Shown here: piece after piece, positions 9,385 to 20,500 of the stretch | How positions within the stretch are numbered: the first letter of the stretch is position 1 | Layout: each line of letters begins with the position of its first letter | From: Stentor coeruleus | Taxonomy: Eukaryota > Ciliophora > Heterotrichea > Heterotrichida > Stentoridae | Direction of reading: 5' to 3' | NCBI GenBank assembly: GCA_001970955.1 | Contig: MPUH01000002.1 | Location: 1-64,000, forward strand | DNA length: 64,000 bases | Notes under the pieces: generated by a model | Databases searched by the model: none | The model's input: only the letters and a program-made list of their open reading frames with translations | Told to the model about the DNA's origin: nothing | Made by a program: the position numbers and the translations under genes

Positions 9385-10950
9385 ATGGAGCAAAATACAG
9401 GAATTAAGCTATTTATCGACCATGATGTAAACTATAGCTCTGTTTGTTCAAACTTCAGCGACTACTCAACATTCAATCAAACACTTAGAAATTATTCTGA
9501 AGTTGAAGCTAAGGTTTTTAATATAATCGAATATTTAAAAGTCCTTGAAAAAAATCTTTTAGATAAAACAGCATACTTAGTAGCAAGAATAGAAAAGGAT
9601 TTCTCTAATATGCGAAAATATATAGTCAACCAAAGATTGCAATTTGAAATTTTCATAACCCAAAACACAAATATAAAATTACCCGAAGAAGAAAAAAGTA
9701 AAATCTTGCTGATCGACATTAGTTGTCCTAAAAATATATTAAATTCGGCTTCAAAATTCTGTAAAAAAATAGATAAGTGGTATAATTTTAATATTTTTAA
9801 ATACCTTAGCAAGCCTAGTCCTCAAATTCCAGATCCAACACGAGATTTCTTCACACCAAATCCTGTCGAAAATAAAAGGCTAATTTCAACACAAAATATA
9901 TTAACACCAAATCCTGTCGATGATAAAAGGACAATTCGAGGAGATAAGAAATTAACCACAGAACAATACAATAAAAAAATAAATTACGAGCGAACTTTTG
10001 TACCTCAAAATGAAGCGTGGAGAAGTCTTGAAATAGATAATCTAATTACTGTTACACCTATTCCCACATCAAACAATAATAAGGTTAATCAAGAAGTTAT
10101 TATAACAGCACATAGTAATCAATTTGAAATCCAGATTTTCAATATAAACAGCCAGTCACTAGTTACTAAAAGACCTACTATAGCAGGAAATAAAGTGCCT
10201 TATTGGCCGATAATGGAGCAAATTGAATCATCTACATACTTCTTTTATGGAGGTGTTATTGATCGCACATGTGTTGCAAGTTGCTTTATTGTTTCTTTAG
10301 GGGAAGATATTGTATTTATAAAAAAAAGAGATTATATAGCAAGAAGTTATGCTTCAGCAGCGAAATATCAAGATTGTATTTATGTTTTTGGTGGAAGTAA
10401 TATTTATTTAGGAGATGATAATGGAACTATCCGAGACTGTTCAAAATATAATTATATGACTAACATCTGGTCTGCAATTGCTTATCTTGACAAACCTACT
10501 TATAAAAACAGTTCTTCATGTATTTTTAATCATATTTTTATAGTTGGTAATAATTATCAATATTGTTTAAAGTATAACCCTATAGAAAATATATACCTCC
10601 TTGCATTTATTATTGGTGAAGGTGATATGATGATTATTGCTGAAAGGTGGCTTTTAAAAAGAGGCTCTCCAGATCTTTTAGAAATAACAGAGAATGGTAC
10701 AAAAACTCATAAATTGAAAAGCTTTTGGGATAGGTCCAAGTATGGAAACTTAGAAATCCAGACGAATACTTTCAAAAGAGGCAATATGATATATTTAGTC
10801 GAACATGCTATAGATAGAGTTCCGAAGATTTTTAGATTAGACATTGCAGAAAAAACGTTTAATTGCATAAGAAATTAGTTAAGTGATAAATCTCTAAAAT
10901 AAAATTATGCTTGAATTAGAAGAGAGCCTGTTTATAAAGGGATGATAAAT
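9139..10950 (+). repeat. Segmental inverted duplication, copy A
   Basis: This segment matches the reverse complement of about 58270-60241 across the whole gene and both flanks. Shared flank signatures include CTATTCTAAAAATAATCCAA on the left and AAAATTATGCTTGAATTAGA on the right. Boundaries were judged by eye where similarity fades and are good to perhaps 20 bp. Confidence 0.85.
9385..10878 (+). CDS. Kelch-type family protein, copy A
   Basis: A single exon of 497 residues. The N-terminal 150 residues are helical and include the family signature FCKKIDKWY (about 131-139), preceded by IIEYLKVLEKNLLDKTAYL. Residues about 165-190 hold an internal 17-residue repeat (TPNPVENKR, then TPNPVDDKR). 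From about 270 the protein is a kelch-like beta-propeller: YFFYGGVIDR, YVFGGSNIY, DCSKYNYMTNIWS and a closing RIFRLD-like segment (IFRLDIAEK). No RING, B-box, BTB or membrane segment is seen. Copy B (58343-59833) is roughly nine-tenths identical by eye, and two more divergent paralogues lie at 60769-62075 and 62344-63807. Function unknown; a propeller suggests protein binding. Confidence 0.85.
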   Translation: MEQNTGIKLFIDHDVNYSSVCSNFSDYSTFNQTLRNYSEVEAKVFNIIEYLKVLEKNLLDKTAYLVARIEKDFSNMRKYIVNQRLQFEIFITQNTNIKLPEEEKSKILLIDISCPKNILNSASKFCKKIDKWYNFNIFKYLSKPSPQIPDPTRDFFTPNPVENKRLISTQNILTPNPVDDKRTIRGDKKLTTEQYNKKINYERTFVPQNEAWRSLEIDNLITVTPIPTSNNNKVNQEVIITAHSNQFEIQIFNINSQSLVTKRPTIAGNKVPYWPIMEQIESSTYFFYGGVIDRTCVASCFIVSLGEDIVFIKKRDYIARSYASAAKYQDCIYVFGGSNIYLGDDNGTIRDCSKYNYMTNIWSAIAYLDKPTYKNSSSCIFNHIFIVGNNYQYCLKYNPIENIYLLAFIIGEGDMMIIAERWLLKRGSPDLLEITENGTKTHKLKSFWDRSKYGNLEIQTNTFKRGNMIYLVEHAIDRVPKIFRLDIAEKTFNCIRN

Positions 10951-11020
10951 TTGCATAGTATATTAATTAAAACTAATGATTTAGTTCAATTACCATAAAC
11001 AAATTATAAGAAAAACTTAA
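10879..11020. other. 3' flank of kelch gene A
   Basis: The first 70 bases are shared with the 3' flank of copy B; similarity then fades. Nothing else seen. Confidence 0.6.
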
Positions 11021-11693
11021 TTACAAAAATACGCCATAGATTAATATCGATACAACAATACTAAATACATTTCTTATATGAAACTTCCCATCGAGTTTTT
11101 CAGGAGATGAATCAAGTAGTTTTGGGCATATATACAAATATTGAATGACTACAGATAAGAAACTTAAGTATACTGAATCTCTTTTATCTTTTGAAATCCA
11201 TAGATTGAATAAAAATACCATTATAAGAGGAGCCAAGCACATTAAACCTTTATTATTTTAACAGCATAAAAATTGCTATATAAAAAAATCATTTTAGATT
11301 TTATAATATAAAAACCTTTAAATAAAAGCCTAAACGAAAATCCTTGAGCATTTTTCAAATCCATTACATACTTTTTCCCAATTTCCATAAACATTATCAA
11401 TATTACTTCTAAGGATAATATCAAATAGATGAAAATAATCATAGAGACTTCTAATTGTGCTTCAGTAAATTTTCGCTTAATCATGCCTTTGAAGGATTTA
11501 TTTGTCTCAAAAATTGTTTTTTTTTCCTCAATGTATTAAATTTATGTGTTAATTTAAAAAACATAGTATTTAAATAACAGTCTATAATTTTTGAGATTGA
11601 ATATACCAATCCTAAAATCCACCACCATGAATAAAGACATTGCTCTGAATCTTCATCTTTTGTGCATTGCATAAACTTTTCAAAGCTGTTCAT
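11021..11693 (-). pseudogene. Three overlapping small hydrophobic ORFs; probably one decayed or frame-disrupted membrane-protein gene
   Basis: In transcription order, three ATG-initiated ORFs lie at 11693-11481 (70 aa), 11484-11242 (80 aa) and 11242-11021 (73 aa). They overlap as ATGA and TAATG, each moving the frame the same way. All three are rich in hydrophobic segments (SWWWILGLVYSI; MIIFIYLILSLEVILIMF; IVVSILIYGVFL), as parts of one multi-pass membrane protein would be. The first two frames are both open across an A9 run near 11517-11525, so one missing or extra A would join them. No 15-nt intron repairs the frames. A stretch resembling an intron, but starting GA, lies just before the second junction. 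I do not recognise the family. Confidence 0.4.
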
Positions 11694-12542
11694 AAATTAA
11701 AAACTATTATGTACTAATAAAAAATGTCTGCATTTTGTAATGCAACTTAAACTAAAATTTTAATTAAAAAAGATTCTCATAAATAATCCCAATTCCATTA
11801 AAGCTGACACCTATTACATACAATATTCAACCTCATGGAACTTTTTACATTTTCCGATTTAAAATTACATGTAATAATTTTATTATATTTTAGCTCCTTA
11901 TGATTATTGGCAAATGCACAGTTTTGGTTGAATTATAATAAACCTATTTCTGTAAATCTTAGTTTGCTTTCATGTAAAAATCTTCTTCTTGCAAATAGTT
12001 AGGAATTGGGTAGTTTACATTATGAGTAATCCTAACATATGATTTTATAAGAAGATAAAAACACTTATTATATACGCTGTGAATTTTAATGTTTATAAGA
12101 AATGTAAATATTTGTCCAAAAAAAAGACATAATAATTTTTCAATATTTAAGTAAACCTTCAAGTTTCTACAAAGAATTCCTATACAAGGCTAAGTATAAT
12201 AATATCATTGATTTTATCAATAATAAGTTTATGTATCTAATAAATCAAGTATCAATTTCCTAATACAAAAATATAATTCAGCATTTTTATTATCATTAAT
12301 CACCCGAAAAAAATAATAAACATCTCACTATTACATAATCCTATATCATCAATACCCAACTTTTTATTTCAAGACAAATTTCTATATCTTAATTTTCTTA
12401 TTTTAAACCTTAAACATCTCATAAATTTATTTTACATTTATTTAGCATATCTAAATCCAACTATCTTCATATCTCTGTTCCACCTAAAAAAAACTCTTCC
12501 AAATTGTCAAATTTCAATATATTATTAAAGAAATATTTCCAC
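11694..12542. other. Intergenic, about 850 bp
   Basis: AT-rich. A minus-strand open frame at 11959-12162 starts with TTG and contains a hydrophobic stretch and the tail YLQEEDFYMKAN. It could be a further relic of the membrane-protein gene next to it, but it has no ATG start. From about 12290 the plus strand is C-rich and G-poor, as upstream of other plus-strand genes here. Confidence 0.45.
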
Positions 12543-15479
12543 ATGGACATGCTAAAAAGTAAAGAAGGCCTAGCAGCTGAAGTTCAAGTTCTCAGAAACA
12601 AACTAAAAACCTCACGTGAACAAAATGGTATCCTAAGCGACCAGCTTCTTCTCCTACAAAAAGAATGTAAAAATCTTCTAAATTCCATTTCCGCCTATGA
12701 AGAAACCAATCACAAACTCTCCTCCCAAGTTGCTCGTCTAAACGAAAAAAATATCCAATTAAAAAAGAAACTAAAACAAGCGGTATCAGCTTGTTCAGAC
12801 ATAAAACGTCAAGCTGAGAGCTATATTTCTTCAATCCAATCACGATTTTATGAACAAATTTCCCGAATGAATACCTTTGTAAACACGAAGAGAGATAGTG
12901 AAGAGACTGATGCAAGTTATTCTTTTAATACTTTAAGTCATCAGAGTACTTTTAAATGTGATAGTCCTGCTATTTCTGTTTCTGAAAGGGAAAATGATAG
13001 CTCGATTGCCCGTAATGATAGTGAAGAGATAATTTTTGCTTATACTCAAGAGATTAAGGATAAACAGACTGAGATTACGGCGTTAAGTAAGACTTTGGAA
13101 CAGAAAAGCTTGGATTTAGATAGCTTTAAATCTAACATGCAGGTTTTGCGGGAAAACTTTGATAAGAGGATTGGGGAGAAGGAAAAAATCATTGGCGGAC
13201 TGCAGCAAGAGGTTAAAAGCTTGCATGAAGAATTGAGTTTTTATAAGAGAGGAGGAGAAAGTCCTGGAATTAAGCCTGGGAGTATGGCTGATAGGGATTA
13301 CTATAGCAGCAAAGGGATCAATGAGGATTATTCAATACAAATAGAAACCCTTCAAAACAAACTAAGTAGCCAGTCTAAGAAATTCGACAACTACATAAGA
13401 ACTATTGCAAACCTTGAAAAGCAAGTCCAACTACAAGTTATAAAATGCAGTGAGTTAGAAGGAACAATCAAAGAGTCTAACGAGTCAATTCAAAGACTAG
13501 AAATCGAAAAAAAAGAAATAAGTAGTGCTTTGACCCATACTGAAACTCGAGTCTCTGAACTAGAAACCTTAAAAATCCAACAAGCCAAAGTCATAAATGA
13601 GCAATCAGCCAAGCTTTCCAACTTAAGAATCGAGTATTCACCATCAACAACAGGGTTTAAAAAAACCATAAAAAACCTTGAAGATGATAATAAACGACTT
13701 TTAGAAGCCAATAATTATATCCAAAACTATGCTGATGGGGTTAAAAAAGCTAAAGATGAAGAAATCTCATCTATAAAAACCCAAGTAATTGATTTAAACA
13801 AAGAACTTGAAGAAAAAAACTCTAAACTAGCTGAACTTATAGAAAAACAGTCATCATCAGAAACCCCTGATTTTATTATAAAAAACAAAGACCAAGAAAT
13901 CTTTGATTTACTTAAAAACGAGTACAAAACCCAAGATTCAGAAGAAATATATAAGAAACTCAAAGATAGTCTTATGAATTTCCCTGTATTACAAGCTTTA
14001 ACTGAAGAGTTAGAAGACAAAAACTATACCCGGGTCTTAGCTAAAGTAAAAAATATAGTGACTGAAAGTAAAATCACTGAAATTTACTTAGAAGATATGG
14101 CAATCCCTGGGCAGACCTTACCTGAAAAACTCCAATCCCTAGCTGAACTTATACAAAAGTTAAGGCTTTTAACAGGTTACGTTGATTTCTCAAGCATAAC
14201 CAACAACTTGCAATTCTCCACATCTCGTTGTCCAAGTTTTACTGAAACCGAACCTCTAGACCCTGTGTTTTTAAAAGAAAATCTCACTAGAATCATCAAA
14301 GATCACTCAAATAAAAACTTGTCAACCATAGCTAAAATCTCAAATTCAGTACAAAAAGTTAATGAACGTCTTGGTAATTTCCTTCAAAAATATAATGGGC
14401 AGATTTTAGATACTGTTAAAGAAAAATTCCTTATAAGTCAAATTAGAGACTATGAAATCACAACAGTCAATGAATGCTCAGAACAAGAAGACGACTCATT
14501 TGATGATGAAAATTTAGATCTAAAACTTGAACAAAGTGCTAAAAAAATCAAAGAATTAAACAATGAACTTAATCTAGTAAAATCAGTTTTAGAACAAAAA
14601 GAAGATGTTATTCACGATTTGGAGATTAAAAATGACAGGTTTCGAATTGACAAAGAAAAAAAAACTAAAGAAAATAACGAACTTCATGGGAAAGTATCAG
14701 AACTAACAAACGAACTACGGACTAATAAAGAGATGTATGAACTAGCTGATAAAAAAAAAACTAGTCTTATCACAACTTTAGAAAACAGGGTCGCTTCGAT
14801 GAAACGCGAAATGGATGTTCTGAAAAACTTGATTGCTTCAGAAAAAGAGGAGCTTTTCGACCATATAATTCGTATTGAGCAAGAATCTAAAAACCAAATA
14901 TTATGGTAAGTTCTAAATAGGTATAAATCCCAAATAGAAGAAATGAAATCTAAACTAAGACAACATGAAAATACATTAGAAAGCATTGATACCATATTAG
15001 GAAGTGATTTTACAGGGGATTATGTAGAATCTATCAAAAAAATATCTTCAAAGAAACGTAGAAACTCATTTTCATTTAACATTTTCCGTAAATCCTCTAA
15101 CAAATCAGAAAGTGGGTCTAAAAATGGAACACCTACAGGCTCAGAAGTTTTATCCCCTAGTGCTTCTACCTCAGGTGAATATATAAAAGTTCATAAAGCT
15201 TTAGAACAAGAAAAGATTCATAATACCCTTCATGTACAACAAATTGAAGCACTTAGAGAAAATATTAGGCATTTAGAATTTGAAAACACTAGGAATACTG
15301 AAAGTAAAATATATCAAAACCTTCGAGGACTTGTTATTGAGGTTATTAAAATGCTACCAATTATGTGAGGTTTATATAGGAATGATGCGGTTGAGAGAAA
15401 AATACAGATTATTACAGCTTTGCTTTGGCTGAGTAGTGAGGAAAAGCTGGAGTTGGAGAATAGAAGGAATGATATGTAG
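12543..15479 (+). CDS. Large coiled-coil protein, golgin-like with GRIP/GRAB-type C-terminus
   Basis: Three exons (12543-14905, 14921-15364, 15380-15479) join across 15-nt introns into about 968 residues. The frame is open further upstream only from a TTG; the first ATG reads MDMLKSKEGLAAEV. Most of the chain is coiled coil, broken by a loop at about 115-160 and a more globular stretch at about 475-620. The last exon, visible only after splicing, completes a C-terminus reading YQNLRGLVIEVIKMLPIM, then NDAVERKIQIITALLWLS and SEEKLELE. This resembles GRIP/GRAB domains, which anchor golgins to the trans- or cis-Golgi through Arl or Arf GTPases. A Golgi tether is therefore my best reading, but the domain call rests on pattern memory. 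Confidence 0.72.
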
Positions 15480-15861
15480 TGAGATTTAATAATTAATATT
15501 TGTTGAAGTATATATTTTGCAGTTTTTTTATAGGAGTTTATGTGTGGAGATTATTTTTTTTGGGAATTTAGCAGTTTGAGGATATGGAGAAGGTTTTATA
15601 AGTAGGTTTATGAGGTTTGATTTTATTAATTAATTTGATTTATTTGTTTTAGTGAGAATGGGTTGTTGAAATAAAATTATTTAGGAAATAAAGGTTTAGG
15701 CTTGAGATTATGATATGCTAGTTATAGGATTTCATCAAATAAATTCATAAATATCAACATATCTGCTACACTGAAACTTAGAAACTATAAAAATACCTAA
15801 AAAACTCATATAAAATTTTACACAAACTTAAAATCATCTCAACATTACCTACATTAAACAC
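15480..15861. other. Convergent intergenic region, about 380 bp
   Basis: Purely AT-rich. The plus strand is G-rich and nearly C-free to about 15720, then C-rich and nearly G-free, switching where the 3' flanks of the two convergent genes meet. No ORF or RNA seen. Confidence 0.6.
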
Positions 15862-16332
15862 TTAAAAAATGAGATTATCATTATAATATGATAGCTTCAT
15901 ATGTTTAATTCCCATCGAACAGCAATGCATCTTTCTCTTTAAAGGCAAAAAGCTGCCTTTGACAGGCGATTCTTTCTCAATCTCATAGTAAACTTTTTTA
16001 TCAATACTTGTCTGAGCATTTTTTGGACCTTCTATCATAAGAACTTTAGGTTCCTCTTGTAGGGTAAATTTTAAAGGAAAAAGCCTTATGGTATTATATA
16101 AGATATAAGAATAATACCGATGTAAAATACTTGACATTGAGACAAATTTTAAGACTAATGGGTAATCATTGTATTCACATAAATCATGATTGCTTTGTTT
16201 AAAATTTGAATATTCTAATGAAAGAATAGGTGTATGTATAGGAAGATCTAAGTCCATATCATAGGAAAAGTCGGTCGTTGGGCTTGTGTCTTGAAGTTCT
16301 TGCTTTGTGTCAATTTCCATAGCTGTTATCAT
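15862..16332 (-). CDS. Hypothetical protein, 156 aa
   Basis: A single ATG-initiated ORF; an alternative start is Met5 (MEIDTKQE). The N-terminal 40 residues are acidic and Ser/Thr-rich; the middle (about 62-90) is aromatic and hydrophobic (YYSYILYNTIRLFPLKF); the C-terminus is basic with a CCSM motif. There is no signal peptide or convincing membrane helix, and I recognise no family. Its codon composition resembles other genes here, and the flanking skew switches support a real minus-strand gene. Confidence 0.6.
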   Translation of the reverse strand: MITAMEIDTKQELQDTSPTTDFSYDMDLDLPIHTPILSLEYSNFKQSNHDLCEYNDYPLVLKFVSMSSILHRYYSYILYNTIRLFPLKFTLQEEPKVLMIEGPKNAQTSIDKKVYYEIEKESPVKGSFLPLKRKMHCCSMGIKHMKLSYYNDNLIF

Positions 16333-17535
16333 TTGTTCTAGATATTTCTATTGAAAAATGGAATTTTATACCTTTTTGAATGCTTTGAAAGTTGGGGCTT
16401 ATGAGAAAAATTAAAGGAAAATCTTTGAGAAATATGTTTTCTATTGGGTATATTCAGTTTTCCCCTTTTATAAAGCTTTAAGGTTTTTATTTTTTTATGT
16501 AAAATATGAACAGCAATAGGGTTGCTGATATGAAATAGTTTGGATTTAGGAATGCTAATGATGGTTGCTTAAAAAAAAATTGTGTTTTTATATGAAATAT
16601 AAAAATTAATACTGATGGTATGATTAGAAAATGATATAAGATAAAATATTTCTAATAATTTGCTTAATTTTAGCATTTATAATTATAAAAGTGTTATATG
16701 GTATTAGCATTATATGATTTTGATGTTTAAGAAAAAATTATTATACTTAGAACTTTGAGTTTTATTAGAATTGTTTAATATAATATTTAATGTGAAATAA
16801 GAAGCTTATTTGTGCATCTAGAACATAGAAGGATTTAAATAAATATGTCAATGTGAAATAAAAATATCACAGCATGCTTATAAAAGCTTGCTTGTGTAGT
16901 ATAAAAGGTAAAATATGCATTTTTATATCAAAACTTACGAAAATCACTACTTCATAAGCTGAAATTTATAAAATCTTTTTATAATAGTAAATAATCAATC
17001 TGAAGTTAAACACTTATCAAAATTGCACCTTTCTTATAAGCCCAGCCAAAAATTATATATAATACTCTCCTCAATCAAAAATATCAATTCTCTTATTATT
17101 CACAGCTTATCTCAAGCAAAATTATAAACTAACTATCTTTATACCTAATTGTTTATCATTTGCTTACTGTTAACCGGAAGATGCCACCTAGATGCCACCA
17201 AGACTCTATCACAACCGATTTTTTCATAACGGAGACTAAAATTCTCTTAGAGTCTTTCAGCTTCTATAAATCTGATTTAAATGTTTCGTAATTAAAACTA
17301 GCTAAACTTAATCACACAATATCATCTACCAGTCTAGTACTTGACCATAAAAAAAATATATATTTCTACAACTCATCAAATTATTAACTCAGAAATACAA
17401 ATAAATCATGCAAAAAAACTATGATAAAATATATCTAATATATTTACAGAGTCTAAGACAGCACTTAAGACTGTAGCAGTTATACCATCCTAAAACTTAA
17501 ACCCAAATTTTACCACATATTAAACTTAAATCTAT
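16333..17535. other. Intergenic, about 1.2 kb
   Basis: Mostly very AT-rich. The plus strand is G-rich in the left third (upstream of the minus-strand hypothetical gene) and C-rich toward the right (3' flank of CEP135). One less AT-rich island at about 17165-17290 stands out (separate entry). Confidence 0.5.
17165..17290. other. GC-richer intergenic island, possible RNA or regulatory element
   Basis: About 125 bp of higher-complexity, less AT-rich sequence inside an AT-rich spacer. It contains a near-repeat (GATGCCACC twice, 12 bp apart) and a short inverted repeat (AGACT and AGTCT around 17235-17262). It is not open in any frame over its full length. It may be a noncoding RNA, a 3' regulatory element of CEP135, or a relic; nothing decides between these. 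Confidence 0.25.
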
Positions 17536-20500
17536 TTAATCCCAGTCATCAGCATATCTAAAAGCAGCACTAGTTTTCCCTAGCTGTCCCTCCAAGTCTT
17601 TAATCTTACTTTCAAACTTAACCTTCTTATGCTCCAGTTTCCCATTTTCTTCTTTTAACCTAATATTTTCCATCTCCAAATTCATAACCTGATTTCTTGT
17701 GCTCTGCAGTTGATTAGAAATCATATCCTCATCAAAACCTTTACTCATTTCTATCTTACCAAGATCTTTCTGTGTCTTAAATAAAGTTTCTCGTTCTTTA
17801 ACCAAGACAATTTGAAGCTCTTCAGTCTTTTGCCTTTCAAATTCAACTTGAGATTTAACCGCACTTAATTCAGACTGTAAAGATCGAATCTTACTTTCCA
17901 ATATAAGTTTTTCATTTTCAGCTGAAGATAATTTCCTAATAAGATCATCTTTACTTGATTCAACATTTAAAGCAACTTGTCTAGCACTATTAACTTCTCT
18001 CATAAAAGATTCTTTCATTTCCATAACTTCTTGGGTTTTACGATCAGCAGTTTCTAATTGGAAAGTTAAATGCGAAATCTGTCTTTCTAAAGTACTAAGT
18101 TCCTGATTTAAACTAAAAATTTCATGCTCTTGTTGAGCTATATGACTCTGAGCATTAACAAGTTCTTGTTCGCAAGCTTGAAGTTTAACATAAATTTCCC
18201 TTTGTTCCCCAGTCATTGCTGCAAGAGCTTGAGTCATTCGTTCATTTTCTTCACATGCTTTTTTATAGGTTAAGAGAATATCTTCTTTTTCACGTTCCAT
18301 AGCACGAGCAAGTTGTTGTGAAGCCCTTTCATTACGAGATTTATCTTCATAATACTTTTTAAGGTTATCTTTTTCATATGAGATTTTCATTAGTTGATCA
18401 TTTACGTATTGATTTTCTTTTGTTATTGCAACTAAATGCTCGTTTAACTCTTGGACATTTCTAGATTGCTGTGTACATACTGAACGAACTTCTTCTAATT
18501 CGTTTTCTAAATGCTTGCATTTTTCCCCTAGTTTTTTTATTTGGAAGTCTTTTTCTTCTATACGTTTGTTATATGAAGTTTCTTTTTGCTGTAGAGTATT
18601 AACGTTATCTTTTAGCATAAAGCCATCTTTCTGCATTGCCGCTATTTGGCTTTCTAAAGCTGCATAATCTTCAGTTTTCTGGTCTAACAATGACTGAATA
18701 TAATCTCTTTCTTGGTCTATAGACTTGATTGCTTCATTAATTTTTATTGACTCTGAGTTTTTTGATGCTAGTTCCTTACGTAATTGGGATATTTCTGTAA
18801 CCAACTGATTCCTATGCTCATCATCTAGATTTTTTTCTGTTGTAAACCCATTTAATTTCTTCAAAAGTTCTTCTTTCATTTTCTCAAGGTTAGAAATCAA
18901 GCTTTTCAGCTGGTTGTTCTGCTCAAGAAGTCTTTGCGATGTTGATTTTTCATTTTCTAACAGGGTTTTAAGATGTGTCACATCATCTTCAGCACGATAT
19001 CTGTTATGCTGCTCATTAGCCACTTGTCTTTTAAGCTCTTCAGCCAAAATCTCAGCCTGGAAAATTTTCTCTTCAAGTTTAACAAAATTATTCTGCCCAT
19101 TAAGATCTTTACTTTGCATTTCCCCTAAATGCCCTTTATACTTTTCTACTTCATTTTCAAGATTCTGTTTAAGTTCTGAAGTTCTTTGAAGCTGTTTTTG
19201 CATACCTTTAACAGCTTCAGCAGCTTTTTTCAGTTCAGATTTGAGTTGTTCTATAGTTCTTATATAATCTCTTTCTTTATCTCGATATTCATTAATTTGT
19301 TGTTTTAATGATGATGTTTCTGATTGTAGATATTCAGTTTGTTTAACGTTAGAGTTTAGTAAAGCTGCATGGTCTTGAATATTATCAAGTTCTCCTTCGA
19401 GTTTAAGAATTTCTTCTTTGTATTTTTCTAATGACTTGTTTTGTTCGGATAAAGAGATGTCTTTTGCCCTAAGAGCATCTTCTAATGAGTCAATTTGCCG
19501 CTGGAGCCTTGTTTGAGCTGAATCTTTGTTTAAAGCTAAGTTTTTTAGGTTAGATGATTCTTCAATAAGCTGCTGATATTTCAGTTTTAAAGGACGCAAC
19601 TCAGCTAGTTCTTGTTCAAAAGAGGATTTGGACATATTAACACGTCTGAGTTCTTCAAGTTTCCCTGCAAGCTCATCTGATATGTTTTGATGCTCTTTTT
19701 GGATTATCCGATTACTGTGCATTGCTGCTGATAACTGGTTGTTTAATTCCCTTAATCTATCTTCAGCTTCAATCAAAGCTTGTTTATCTTTTTCTCTAAG
19801 TTTAATCAAATGAGAACTTTCGTCTTTTAGGTTATTCCCTTCTTTCATCGAAGAGTCATATAAAACATGGAGTTTCTGTTTTTGAGCATTAAGAGAGTCT
19901 AGCTCAGTCTTTGTCCTTAAAAGTTCTTTCCTCGTCTCTTCTAATACATCCTCAGCACTTTTCTTAAGTTTAGCTTGCCTTTCAGCTTCAAAATTTGCAG
20001 CTTCAAGTTCAGAATTCGCCACATTTATTTGACTTTCTAAAGCTGAAATTTTCGACCTTAATTGATAAGTTTCTTCTGTTGTGCTAAGATGGTCTTTATT
20101 GATTTTAGAATAAGTTTGTTGGATTGTATCGATTTCACGTTTAAGATTATTGATTTGAGCTTGGTACATTTTTTCTTTATCTTTAGTCCCAGAAAGATCA
20201 TTTTTCGCTTTTTGTAGAAGTCCTTCAAGTTCTATAACTTGTTCATTTAACTGGGAACGTTCATTATCAATTTTTTCAATAGCTTCAGTATAAGATTGTT
20301 TATCAGCATTATAAGCATTTTTATACATTTCATTTCTATTACATTCTTCATTAGCTTTTTGTAGTTCTTTTTCAAGTTCTTCAATTTTATACTGCATTTC
20401 ATTTTTTATGACTTTTAATTTTTCGGTCTCCCCAGTGCTTATAAGGCCTTTACCGATTTTGTCTAATTCGCTGAGTCTTATTTGCAAGCTTTGATTTTGA

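Noticed and set aside
11230-11290. 15-nt intron ending TATAG just before the ORF2/ORF3 junction
   Set aside because: The 15-mer starts GA instead of GT, and removing 15 nt would not bring the two frames together.
11959-12162. 67-codon minus-strand open frame
   Set aside because: Starts with TTG and lies in AT-rich DNA. It may be a relic of the neighbouring membrane-protein gene but cannot be joined to it.
12504-12542. Upstream extension of the golgin-like frame
   Set aside because: Starts with TTG; the first ATG at 12543 is taken instead.
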